NCBI GenBank assembly: GCA_003522805.1
Contig: DPIB01000229.1
Span: 1 to 7,116, forward strand
Origin: Fervidobacterium sp.
GTDB taxonomy: Bacteria > Thermotogota > Thermotogae > Thermotogales > Fervidobacteriaceae
Length of the DNA stretch: 7,116 nucleotides
Reading direction: 5' to 3'
The position numbers and the translations under genes are program-made. Positions within the stretch are counted from its first letter, which is position 1, and each line of letters opens with the position of its first letter. This document shows, piece after piece, positions 1 to 6,760 of this stretch. Under the pieces are notes generated by a model that saw only the letters and a program-made list of their open reading frames with translations, did no database searches and had not been told where the DNA came from.

Positions 1-275
1 ATCTTGCCTTGCTGGAGTGCAGGTATTAGACTGTCGAAAGGAAGACTAACGACTTCAACCTTTACGCCGAGTCTTTTCGCCAATTCGTTTGCTATGTCAA
101 TGTCAAATCCCACGACTTGGTTTTTCTCATCGACAAATTCAAACGGTGGAAATGTTGGCTCTGTACCGATGATTAGTTTACCTCTTTGCTTGATCTGTGT
201 AAGCGTTTGTGCAAAGCTAAAAGTTGCGGTGATGATCAGTGTTAAAACGACCAACACTTTTAGAAACTTTTTCAT
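1..275 (-). CDS. Amino-acid-type ABC transporter substrate-binding protein, N-terminal part (runs off the left edge)
   Basis: The frame is open from an ATG at 275-273 to the window edge, giving 91 residues. The N-terminus MKKFLKVLVVLTLIITA is a signal peptide, with a likely cut after SFA near residue 22. It is followed by RGKLIIGTEPTFPPFEF (residues 31-47) and VVGFDIDIANELAKRLG (54-70), the classic opening of family 3 solute-binding proteins (SBP_bac_3). These proteins bind polar amino acids or similar small solutes outside the inner membrane and pass them to a permease/ATPase pair, whose genes may lie beyond the left edge. The start is supported by GGGAGGG at 289-283, seven bases upstream. 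About 91 of a typical 240-260 residues are visible, so the substrate cannot be judged. The family call is firm; the ligand is unknown. Confidence 0.9.
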   Translation of the reverse strand, partial: MKKFLKVLVVLTLIITATFSFAQTLTQIKQRGKLIIGTEPTFPPFEFVDEKNQVVGFDIDIANELAKRLGVKVEVVSLPFDSLIPALQQGK

Positions 276-282
276 CCCGAAT

Positions 283-289
283 CCCTCCC
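283..289 (-). promoter_or_regulatory. Ribosome binding site of the solute-binding protein gene
   Basis: GGGAGGG lies seven bases before the ATG at 275. It directly follows the right arm of a 9-bp inverted repeat (290-320), so RNA folding there could affect access to it. Confidence 0.75.
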
Positions 290-320
290 TTTTGAATTGC
301 TGTGTAGAACGAATTCAAAA
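290..320 (-). repeat. Perfect 9-bp inverted repeat before the solute-binding protein gene
   Basis: On the minus strand TTTTGAATT (320-312) is followed by a 13-base loop and then AATTCAAAA (298-290). It sits in the 47-base gap between the 257-residue protein gene and the solute-binding protein gene, and the ribosome binding site starts at the next base. No U-run follows on either strand, so it does not look like an intrinsic terminator. The stem is AT-rich. It could be an mRNA stabilising or processing hairpin between the two genes, or a DNA operator; the sequence does not decide. Confidence 0.55.
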
Positions 321-322
321 CA

Positions 323-1096
323 TCAAATCTGACCATTGATTCCCCAAGAGAATGTACCACTTTCAAATTCGTAGACACCAAAAACATTAAGCCAACTAGC
401 AGACAGTCCGCCTCCTATCTTCCAAGAGCCTGAGTATGACTGGCCAAAATAGATGTATGGAACATCTCCTAAAGGTATCGCCATATCAAAGTAGTAGTTG
501 AATGATCCTTCCACAAGTTCTTTCAGATTGCCAAGACCGAATTTGAATGTGAAATATCCAACATCATATGACTCTATGGAAAAGTTGATAGATGCATCAA
601 GAAAGTCTGGATTTTCGGCAATCTCAAATGTACCAGCATTGAGTTTGAGTATTTCGTTTGGTTCATAAGATAGTTCAAGCCTACTCCAAGAAGAAGAGAG
701 TATATATGTTCTCTTATAACTGGCAATCCCAAATGCTACCTTTGGCTGTCCATATGTTGAAAGGTCTGAGATCGTTTCAAAGCTGGTTGTCGTTGCGTTC
801 AGAGAGGCAAATAACCCTCCGAGGTTTATACCCAAACCAATATATACTTCAGAATCAAAACTGAATGCAGGATAAGAGGTATACATTCCTATCGATGCAT
901 TGATTCCCAGCAAATCGATATGACCTTCCAACCCTATAGAGTATGTCCCATCTGCAGCTGGAAAAAGTGCACCTCTGACAAAGTATGGTTGGGCAACCAC
1001 ACCACCAGGTTTTTCAACGTTCAACTGTGTAAACGAGACATTCGCTAAAGCAAACGTAGCAACAACTAGTACTAGCAAAATGGTGATTTTTTTCAT
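323..1096 (-). CDS. Secreted beta-rich envelope protein, 257 residues, unknown function
   Basis: I do not recognise a named family. The protein opens with MKKITILLVLVVATFALA, a signal peptide with a likely cut after residue 18. The rest alternates short beta-strand-like segments rich in Gly, Ser, Tyr and Phe with turns, for example GLEGHIDLLGINASIGMY, EVYIGLGINLGGLFASLN, DVGYFTFKFGLGNL and GSWKIGGGLSASWLNVFGVY. That pattern suits a small beta-barrel or other beta protein in the outer envelope. It ends in GINGQI, without the terminal Phe/Tyr common in barrel proteins, which lowers confidence in an integral barrel. The frame is open back to 1177 with a TTG, but the ATG at 1096 has AGGAGGAG seven bases upstream and starts the signal peptide exactly, so I use it. 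It lies 77 bases after glyS and 47 bases before a solute-binding protein gene. The location is inferred and the function unknown. Confidence 0.8.
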   Translation of the reverse strand: MKKITILLVLVVATFALANVSFTQLNVEKPGGVVAQPYFVRGALFPAADGTYSIGLEGHIDLLGINASIGMYTSYPAFSFDSEVYIGLGINLGGLFASLNATTTSFETISDLSTYGQPKVAFGIASYKRTYILSSSWSRLELSYEPNEILKLNAGTFEIAENPDFLDASINFSIESYDVGYFTFKFGLGNLKELVEGSFNYYFDMAIPLGDVPYIYFGQSYSGSWKIGGGLSASWLNVFGVYEFESGTFSWGINGQI

Positions 1097-1103
1097 CTTG
1101 AAT

Positions 1104-1111
1104 CTCCTCCT
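1104..1111 (-). promoter_or_regulatory. Ribosome binding site that fixes the start of the 257-residue protein
   Basis: AGGAGGAG ends seven bases before the ATG at 1096. It rules out the longer reading from a TTG at 1177, which would place 27 extra residues before the signal peptide and overlap the end of glyS. The site shares its first bases with a perfect palindrome at 1108-1121. Confidence 0.85.
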
Positions 1112-1121
1112 TTGCAAAGGA
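1108..1121. repeat. Perfect 14-bp palindrome overlapping a ribosome binding site
   Basis: TCCTTTGCAAAGGA reads the same on both strands. Its last four bases on the minus strand are the first bases of the AGGAGGAG site for the 257-residue protein. As RNA it can form only a 5-bp stem with a TGCA loop; as DNA it is a complete two-fold symmetric site. A repressor operator or weak masking of the ribosome binding site are both possible, and chance is not excluded. Confidence 0.5.
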
Positions 1122-1173
1122 TTTATGTGGTTTAAAAATATGTTGAACTGCAAGAATCTCGTTGAATCACTTA

Positions 1174-3177
1174 TCAAATTCGTTCTATCTGCGTCAGATC
1201 GCCTATATCCATGAAAAGCTGGTCAATAGACTTGAGAAATCCCAGCCTGTTCAACCTTATGTCGTCTTCCTCAGTCATGACAAACACTTTATCGAAATAT
1301 CTATCGATGAAACGTCTTAATTTGATAAGTTGTTCCAAAGCTGTTTGGTAATCAAGATGTTCTAAAGCGTCTAATACCTTTGGTTTGACTTCTATGAATT
1401 TCTCAAACAGTTCTTTCTCTTCAGGTTCTGTGAATTTAGCGCTATCGAAGTTCGCCGAATCATGCCTTTTAGATATGTTATGTACTCTTTCAAAGCCTAC
1501 CAATAGATGTTCAAATTCCTCGCTCCCAACTAATCTATCAATTGCATATGCCGAGAGTATGCCTCTCAATGGCTTTGTCCAAAGGTGCTTTGTAGCACGG
1601 GCTATGTCATACCTGACTTTCGAGTTGTAAAGCTCATAACGCGTTTCAAAAAAGTGAAGTAGCTCTTCTGAAGGTTCGTTCTTCAACAACTCACACGCCT
1701 TGTCTATCAAAAGTCCTAAATCTAAATCCCAAGCAAATTTTTCAACTATGGAATATATGTCATCAACTTTGCTTCTAAGACCATACGGGTCTTTCGAACC
1801 GCTTGGTATATTACCTATGACAAAATTTCCAGCAATCGTATCGATCCTGTCCGCTATTCCGACAACGGCACCTTCCACTGTTTCCGGTACACTCATGTAG
1901 TGTTCTTGAATTCCCCATGCAACATCCTCGTCTTCACCGTCTTTGAGCGCATATATCCTGCCCATAATACCCTGTAACTCAGGGAATTCGTAGACAACAT
2001 GACAGCTGATATCGGCCTTACATAATCGTGCTGTCCTTAGTATTTTATCACTTATCTTGTCTAAATCCAAAATTTCGATTATGTTTCTTGAAAGCTCAAT
2101 AATCCTCTCTACTTTATCGTACAGCGTTCCAAGTTCCTTTTGGAAGACGATATCTACTAATTTCTCATTAAATGATTCTAGTTTGACCTGTACGTCTTTC
2201 TCATAGTAGTATCTGGCATCTTCGAGTCGTGCGTTTATAACTCTTTCGTATCCCTTCCTGCCGTTGTCGGCTACGTCTGAAGGTTTGTCGATGAATGAGA
2301 CGAATGTGTTCGTTATCTTACCATCTTTGTGTACTGTAAAAGACCTTTGATGATGCTTGATTGTCGTTCTTATAAGTTCTTCTGGTAACTGCAGGAATTT
2401 TTCCAAGAATTTGCCGGACACTAATTTCGGATATTCTGTAAGTATGGCTACCTCGCGTATTAGTTCTTCGTCCTTGTCGATTGTAAAGCCTTCTTTTTCA
2501 AAATTGCTTAGCTGCTGGTGTATGAATTCTATCCTCTTTTCGATTTGTGGGATCACGTAGAATTCATCTAACCTTTCAAAGTAGTCTTGTGAAGACGAAA
2601 CTTCAAAATACTCGTCTTTGATGAACCTATGTCCATTCGTTTTGTTGGATGATCTAATTCCAAAAATCTCGATTGGTACGACTTCACCATTGAATATTGC
2701 CAAGATGTGATGTGGAATCCTCACAAACTCGTATCTCCCATCTCCCCAACGCATAGGCTTTCTGAATTTCAAGTTTGTAATAACTTGTGGTAGGATCTTT
2801 CCCAATACTTCTTTCATACTTATACCCTTTATCGTCCTACTTACGTACACGTAGTTGTCAATGATTTTGACATCGGATAGTGCAGAATCGTTTGATTTCA
2901 AAAATCCTTGCAGTGCCTTTGTAGGTTGCTTGCTTTCATCGAATGCTTTGCTTGCTGCGGGACCTTTTTTTTCTATCACCTTATCTGGAGTTGTCGTTGG
3001 AAGTCCAGTTAGAACAAATCCAAATCTCCTTGGTGCGACAAAAATCTCGAATGTTTCAAAAGATATGCCTTCATCTTTCAAAGTTCTAGATATGTTTTCC
3101 TTCAGCTGGTTAACTAATCCATCTATTTCTGTTGTTGGAAGCTCTTCGATCCCAATTTCAAAGAGAAATTCATTCAT
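1174..3177 (-). CDS. glyS: Glycyl-tRNA synthetase, beta subunit
   Basis: This is the large subunit of the bacterial alpha2-beta2 type enzyme that charges tRNA-Gly with glycine in the cytoplasm. The beta subunit mainly recognises the tRNA, while catalysis sits in GlyQ. The protein has 667 residues, normal for the family. Family landmarks are [15 protein letters not shown] at the start (4-18), [11 protein letters not shown] (141-151), IKHHQRSF (273-280), [15 protein letters not shown] (314-328), the HD-like domain with [19 protein letters not shown] (385-403), [11 protein letters not shown] (459-469), and a C-terminal anticodon-binding-type helical region ending [19 protein letters not shown] (628-646). 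The ATG lies in a 4-base ATGA overlap with the glyQ stop. An AAGGTGA site at 3190-3184 within glyQ sits six bases upstream, so the two subunits are probably made in matched amounts by coupled translation. No truncation or frameshift is visible. Confidence 0.97.
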   Translation of the reverse strand: MNEFLFEIGIEELPTTEIDGLVNQLKENISRTLKDEGISFETFEIFVAPRRFGFVLTGLPTTTPDKVIEKKGPAASKAFDESKQPTKALQGFLKSNDSALSDVKIIDNYVYVSRTIKGISMKEVLGKILPQVITNLKFRKPMRWGDGRYEFVRIPHHILAIFNGEVVPIEIFGIRSSNKTNGHRFIKDEYFEVSSSQDYFERLDEFYVIPQIEKRIEFIHQQLSNFEKEGFTIDKDEELIREVAILTEYPKLVSGKFLEKFLQLPEELIRTTIKHHQRSFTVHKDGKITNTFVSFIDKPSDVADNGRKGYERVINARLEDARYYYEKDVQVKLESFNEKLVDIVFQKELGTLYDKVERIIELSRNIIEILDLDKISDKILRTARLCKADISCHVVYEFPELQGIMGRIYALKDGEDEDVAWGIQEHYMSVPETVEGAVVGIADRIDTIAGNFVIGNIPSGSKDPYGLRSKVDDIYSIVEKFAWDLDLGLLIDKACELLKNEPSEELLHFFETRYELYNSKVRYDIARATKHLWTKPLRGILSAYAIDRLVGSEEFEHLLVGFERVHNISKRHDSANFDSAKFTEPEEKELFEKFIEVKPKVLDALEHLDYQTALEQLIKLRRFIDRYFDKVFVMTEEDDIRLNRLGFLKSIDQLFMDIGDLTQIERI

Positions 3178-4040
3178 TTTGCATCACCTTCTGTGTCCCC
3201 TGATTCAACTTCGATGAACTGCCTTGCGCATTTACTTGCCATCGTTCTGATGTCTCTAATATACGTCTGCCTTTGTGCAACACTGATTACGTTCCTTGCA
3301 TCGAGTAGGTTGAATGTGTGCGAACATTTGAGAAGTTGCTCATACGCAGGGAATATCAAGCCCTTCTCTATCAAATTATTGAATTCTTGCCTGTATATAT
3401 CGTATAGTTTGAACAATACATCTGTATTTGCCACTTCGAAGTTGTATATGGAGAACTGCCTTTCATTTTCTTTAAACAATTCACCGTATCTTACGCTCTC
3501 ATTCCACATGACGTCGTACACATTGTCTACACCTTGTAGATACATCGCAATTCGTTCTACTCCGTAAGTTATTTCAAGTGGAATCTCTTTGAGCGAGATG
3601 CCACCGATCTGTTGGAAGTATGTAAATTGTGTAATCTCCATACCATCAAGCCATACTTCCCAACCTACTCCCCAAGCACCAAGTGTTGGTGACTCCCAAT
3701 TATCTTCTACAAATCGTATATCATGTTCTTCTGGATTAATACCCAGTGCCTTTAGCGATTCGAGGTAGACATCTTGTGACCTTTCTGGATGAGGCTTTAT
3801 TATGACTTGATACTGATAAAACCTCTGCATTCTGTTGGGATTTTCACCATATCTTCCATCCGTTGGTCTTCTACTCGGCTGAACAAATGCAACCTTCCAC
3901 GGTCTCTTTCTGAGCACGCCAAAGAACGTAGATGTGTGGAATGTACCAGCTCCCATCTCCATGTCATAAGGTTGTTCGATGAAACATCCCTGCTTCGACC
4001 AGAATTCATCCAATGATTTTATTACATCTTGCAAATACAC
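3174..4040 (-). CDS. glyQ: Glycyl-tRNA synthetase, alpha subunit
   Basis: This is the catalytic class II subunit, which activates glycine with ATP and, with GlyS, transfers it to tRNA-Gly. The 288 residues match the usual length. Characteristic GlyQ blocks are [18 protein letters not shown] (18-35), [20 protein letters not shown] (57-76), the [20 protein letters not shown] block (111-130) that runs on into [14 protein letters not shown] (134-147), and [16 protein letters not shown] (155-170), the class II motif region near the active site. The start is a GTG at 4040, chosen because GGAGG at 4052-4048 lies seven bases upstream and the residues from MYLQDVI onward match the family N-terminus. 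An ATG overlapping the GTG by two bases is out of frame and hits a stop after six codons. The 84-base leader after the permease gene is too short for a T-box riboswitch, so the glycine-sensing control common in Firmicutes seems absent. Confidence 0.98.
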   Translation of the reverse strand: MYLQDVIKSLDEFWSKQGCFIEQPYDMEMGAGTFHTSTFFGVLRKRPWKVAFVQPSRRPTDGRYGENPNRMQRFYQYQVIIKPHPERSQDVYLESLKALGINPEEHDIRFVEDNWESPTLGAWGVGWEVWLDGMEITQFTYFQQIGGISLKEIPLEITYGVERIAMYLQGVDNVYDVMWNESVRYGELFKENERQFSIYNFEVANTDVLFKLYDIYRQEFNNLIEKGLIFPAYEQLLKCSHTFNLLDARNVISVAQRQTYIRDIRTMASKCARQFIEVESGDTEGDAK

Positions 4041-4047
4041 ATGTGTT

Positions 4048-4052
4048 CCTCC
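4048..4052 (-). promoter_or_regulatory. Ribosome binding site for the GTG start of glyQ
   Basis: GGAGG, within GGGGAGG, ends seven bases before the GTG at 4040. It supports this non-ATG start over the overlapping out-of-frame ATG at 4042. Confidence 0.85.
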
Positions 4053-4124
4053 CCTCTTACTTGGCTTCTTAGTATCTTAATCATTCACTCGTCGATTTAT
4101 TTAATCAGTTTTAACTATCCAGTT

Positions 4125-5015
4125 TTACGCACCAAATATCTTTTCTAATATGTAAGCCCACAATGGTAATGTGAAGAGCGATAGTAAAGTACTCAGTGCA
4201 ACGGTCACACCAGCCTTTGGTGTGTCTTCTTTCTTGAACGTGTTGATTACCACAACACTATTGACACCTATCGGCATTGCTGATTCCAATATGAAGACCT
4301 TCGCTTCAAATGGTTTCAGAACAAGTGCAAATGCAATCATAATCAACGGGATTAGCACCAGTCGTTCTGCACATAGAAGCAAATAATGTGTTAAGTCGCT
4401 CTTTTCAAACGATATCTTCGAAATCGATAACCCTACTTGTAGTAGCAGAAATGGTATTGCCATATCTCTTAGCCAGTTGAAACCTGTTAGAATACCAGTC
4501 GGCAAATTCTTGTATGAAATGCCCAGTAGTCCCAATATCCAACCTGCTGCTATGGCATATACGAATGGTAGTTTTACCACATTTTTCCATTCGAATCGTC
4601 CACGAATCATAGCGGGCAAGAATGTACTCCCAACAAGCACATTAACAAACGAGTAAACAACACCAAGTGCCAATGCCTTTTCTCCCCAAAGTGCAAGGAG
4701 TACTGGATAACCGAGATAACCAGAATTGACGTATACATTTCCCGTAAAGAAAAGTTCCCTGTCTCTCTTGTGCAACCTTGAAATCAAGAACGATACAACA
4801 AATAGTATCCCAAAGCCGCCACCAAATTTGAGAAGTATATCGATTGAAGGTACATAATCATTCGTAAATGTAAACGTGACCAACGGTGCCATCAACCATG
4901 TGGCTATATCACTGACTATGTCAATGTTCCTATTTTTGAATATTCTCCCGTAAATGTATCCAACGAATATCATTACAAAAGAAGGTAAGACCGCGTTGAA
5001 CGCTTGACCAATCAA
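4125..5015 (-). CDS. AEC-family (auxin efflux carrier type) membrane permease
   Basis: The protein has 296 residues, the usual size for bacterial AEC transporters, and about ten hydrophobic segments: roughly 5-24, 33-52, 59-79, 88-109, 112-136, 147-167, 180-199, 209-233, 239-259 and 268-292. The family signature around segment 4, NSGYLGYPVLLALWGEKALA (97-116), is clear, as is ESAMPIGVNSVVV (244-256) in segment 9. These carriers sit in the cytoplasmic membrane and typically export or take up organic acids such as malate; the plant-hormone name reflects homology only. Nothing here identifies the substrate. The start is a TTG at 5015, with GAGGT at 5028-5024 eight bases upstream and an in-frame stop (5024-5022) just beyond it. 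It begins 49 bases after the barrel protein gene and is followed by glyQ 84 bases later, so it may share a transcript with them. Confidence 0.92.
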   Translation of the reverse strand: MIGQAFNAVLPSFVMIFVGYIYGRIFKNRNIDIVSDIATWLMAPLVTFTFTNDYVPSIDILLKFGGGFGILFVVSFLISRLHKRDRELFFTGNVYVNSGYLGYPVLLALWGEKALALGVVYSFVNVLVGSTFLPAMIRGRFEWKNVVKLPFVYAIAAGWILGLLGISYKNLPTGILTGFNWLRDMAIPFLLLQVGLSISKISFEKSDLTHYLLLCAERLVLIPLIMIAFALVLKPFEAKVFILESAMPIGVNSVVVINTFKKEDTPKAGVTVALSTLLSLFTLPLWAYILEKIFGA

Positions 5016-5023
5016 TGAAATCT

Positions 5024-5028
5024 ACCTC
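5024..5028 (-). promoter_or_regulatory. Ribosome binding site for the TTG start of the permease gene
   Basis: GAGGT lies eight bases before the TTG at 5015. An in-frame TAG at 5024-5022 blocks any longer reading and no in-frame ATG lies between, so the TTG start is well supported. Confidence 0.65.
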
Positions 5029-5038
5029 ACATTTGACC

Positions 5039-5055
5039 AAGTACTATAAGTACTA
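5039..5055. repeat. Tandem 8-bp repeat with dyad symmetry upstream of the permease gene
   Basis: On the plus strand AAGTACTA occurs at 5039-5046 and again at 5048-5055. Because AGTACT is itself a palindrome, the pair also forms an inverted repeat, AGTACT-ATA-AGTACT (5040-5054). It fills much of the 49-base gap before the permease gene. The minus strand holds TATAGT (5048-5043) inside it, which resembles a -10 box; the best -35 candidate 16 bases upstream, TTCTAA (5070-5065), matches poorly. An operator-promoter pair is possible but unproven. Confidence 0.4.
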
Positions 5056-5064
5056 ATGGAATAA

Positions 5065-6510
5065 TTAGAATGAAAATGAGAAATTCAACCCAGTTGTCAG
5101 TGAAAAGTACGGCACATTATTTCCCAATTGAGGCTTCAAAAACGGCTTTTTCACACCATCGTCTGCCTGCGTAAGAACAGATTTATTCCATATGTAGCCT
5201 AAGTCTGTAGAAATATTAAATGATAGATTGAGTGGAAGTGTAAATAAATAAGTAACATTACCAATGAGTCTATGCTCAAGCACTGGGTCATCGAGTAGAT
5301 GTGTGCCGGAGACGGATGACTTGCTGTCATTCCAAGCATTTATCGGTGACCTCTCACCAAGCACCACGTACTCAACATTGGCAAATAGTCCTTTTGGTGC
5401 AGTGCTTTCGTATTCAAACCTAAATGCAACGTTGTTCTCACCGTATTTGTAACCTGCATATAGCATCTCAAGTGGGAAAATCATATCCTTCCCATCGACT
5501 TGCTTATAGAGAAAATTAGAATAGTAAGTATATCCGTAGAACTGTTGATTTCCACTTTCCGCAGATGGTTGAAACGTGTATTTCGTTGCACCTGCATGGT
5601 ACAGCGCAAACGTACCAAACGGTGTATCTAGCTTTCCACCAGCCGACCAAGCGATCTTGTCTGGATTTTGATAACTTTCCGGATGGAGGAATCTATTTGC
5701 ATTTATGTCATCCACCAATATCTGTGCGTATGCATACTTATCATTATCTGAATAATCTAAGAAAAATCCTGCAACGTAATTTGCCTCGCCCAAACCTTCC
5801 GAATATGGCCTCCCATTGTCGTTGACGTACTGAATGAAGAATCCTGGAATTGGGTTTGCAAAGTATTCCAAATCGAAAGTCGTTCCAACGTAGATGTCCG
5901 CTTCTTGATATCCGAATCTGAAATTACCGAACTTCGTTGCATACACTTTGTAATTCATACCCCTATATCTTTCCCTCAAGTCGGTAGCAGTAGAGGAATC
6001 CAGTAAATTGGTTAGTTCTGTCCAATGTGTTGTATAAAGGAAATTGCTATCTTCGTACGAAAATCGCAGTGTGTTTCTTGGAAACGCCATCGAAGATAGA
6101 AAAAGTGAATAAGGACTATCGACAACATCGGAAAGGTGCATCTTTCCAAATGTGATGTTGGCATTGCCGAGGTTTACGGAAATACCTGATGAACCCATGG
6201 AGAAGTAGAATCCACCATAATAACTATCGACAAAAGAGTCATTGTACAACCTATCGTTTGCTGCATCGAGGGACGCCAAGAATTCAAACTCTTCTGCTTT
6301 GTATGAAAGCTCGGCAGATAATGAAAAGCGATTATTCACAATATCTTCGTTGTAAATACTGAACAAGGTATCACCAAAACCATAGTTTGCAGACAACTCA
6401 GCAGTAGCAGAAAAGAGACTGACTGACACAGATAATAAGAATACGAGTAAGTATGTAATTGACAAGAACGATGACAAAAACCCTTCTACTCTGCGTTCTT
6501 TCTTTGCCAT
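5065..6510 (-). CDS. Probable outer-envelope beta-barrel protein, 481 residues
   Basis: The N-terminus has a basic stretch (MAKKERRVEG), a long hydrophobic core (SITYLLVFLLSVSVSLF) and a likely signal-peptidase cut after SATA at residue 37. The mature part alternates aromatic, Gly and Ser beta-strand-like segments with polar loops throughout, and the last residues SLTTGLNFSFSF end in Phe, the usual C-terminal signature of outer-membrane barrels. The length would suit a barrel of about 16-18 strands. Residues around 181-232 (FRFGYQEADIYVG, then DLEYFANPIPGFFIQYV) and YAQILVDDI (261-269) loosely recall Wzi-type capsule assembly barrels, but this is a weak resemblance by eye. The ATG has AAGGAG at 6524-6519 eight bases upstream, and the first 25 bases overlap the end of the preceding small gene. 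The envelope location is likely; the substrate or role is unknown. Confidence 0.82.
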   Translation of the reverse strand: MAKKERRVEGFLSSFLSITYLLVFLLSVSVSLFSATAELSANYGFGDTLFSIYNEDIVNNRFSLSAELSYKAEEFEFLASLDAANDRLYNDSFVDSYYGGFYFSMGSSGISVNLGNANITFGKMHLSDVVDSPYSLFLSSMAFPRNTLRFSYEDSNFLYTTHWTELTNLLDSSTATDLRERYRGMNYKVYATKFGNFRFGYQEADIYVGTTFDLEYFANPIPGFFIQYVNDNGRPYSEGLGEANYVAGFFLDYSDNDKYAYAQILVDDINANRFLHPESYQNPDKIAWSAGGKLDTPFGTFALYHAGATKYTFQPSAESGNQQFYGYTYYSNFLYKQVDGKDMIFPLEMLYAGYKYGENNVAFRFEYESTAPKGLFANVEYVVLGERSPINAWNDSKSSVSGTHLLDDPVLEHRLIGNVTYLFTLPLNLSFNISTDLGYIWNKSVLTQADDGVKKPFLKPQLGNNVPYFSLTTGLNFSFSF

Positions 6511-6719
6511 ATCGCATTCTCCTTATAAGTAATCGTGTTTACCTCTGGTGGTATGTACACACCTGAGTTGAACACTTCAAGTATGATATCGATTGGCAAC
6601 GAAGTTTCGAACCATACCTCTTCGATTTTTATCTCGTCCCAGCCTTTGTCAGCAAATCTCTGAAAAACCTTTTCAATAGCTTTTTTGTATCTTTCAATGT
6701 CGAGTTGATACTTCTCCAC
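6486..6719 (-). CDS. Small unknown protein, 77 residues, GTG start
   Basis: I do not recognise this protein. The frame is open from an ATG at 6764, but the GTG at 6719 has a perfect GGAGGTGA (6732-6725) five bases upstream, so the product is probably 77 residues starting MEKYQLDIERYKKAIEKVF. Visible features are a charged N-terminal helix (about 2-24), then KIEEVWFETSLPIDIILEVF, which could be two short helices, then GVYIPPEVNTITYK, which could be a beta hairpin. That order would fit a small winged-helix fold, but no signature proves it. There is no signal peptide or membrane segment, so it is likely cytoplasmic. It overlaps the barrel protein gene by 25 bases in another frame, suggesting coupled translation. 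An insertion element ends just upstream, so its native promoter, and possibly original 5' sequence, may have been displaced. Confidence 0.7.
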   Translation of the reverse strand: MEKYQLDIERYKKAIEKVFQRFADKGWDEIKIEEVWFETSLPIDIILEVFNSGVYIPPEVNTITYKENAIWQRKNAE

Positions 6720-6724
6720 ATCAG

Positions 6725-6732
6725 TCACCTCC
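6725..6732 (-). promoter_or_regulatory. Perfect ribosome binding site that resets the start of the small gene
   Basis: GGAGGTGA, fully complementary to the usual 16S rRNA 3' end, lies five bases before the GTG at 6719. The alternatives, ATG at 6764 and at 6752, have no comparable site at normal spacing. Confidence 0.8.
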
Positions 6733-6760
6733 GAAAAATTCTTATTTTTCATTTCTTTTA

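Noticed and set aside
290..320. Intrinsic terminator at the 9-bp inverted repeat
   Set aside because: The stem is AT-rich with a 13-base loop and is followed by purines, not a U-run, on the coding strand.
4..339. Plus-strand open frame of 111 codons at the left edge
   Set aside because: It is the shadow of the solute-binding protein gene, whose minus-strand frame has a signal peptide, ribosome binding site and family motifs.
1097..1177. Extension of the 257-residue protein to a TTG at 1177
   Set aside because: It would add 27 residues before a complete signal peptide, overlap the glyS stop and ignore the strong AGGAGGAG site next to the ATG at 1096.
2965..2972. Run of eight A on the coding strand within glyS, a possible slippage site
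   Set aside because: It simply encodes Glu-Lys-Lys-Gly in an intact, well conserved frame, with no sign of a functional alternative product.
4041..4124. T-box riboswitch before glyQ
   Set aside because: The gap is far too short and shows no specifier-loop or terminator/antiterminator stems.
4041..4124. Promoter for glyQ around TAAGAT
   Set aside because: The -10-like hexamer matches only four of six consensus bases and no acceptable -35 sequence lies 16-18 bases upstream.
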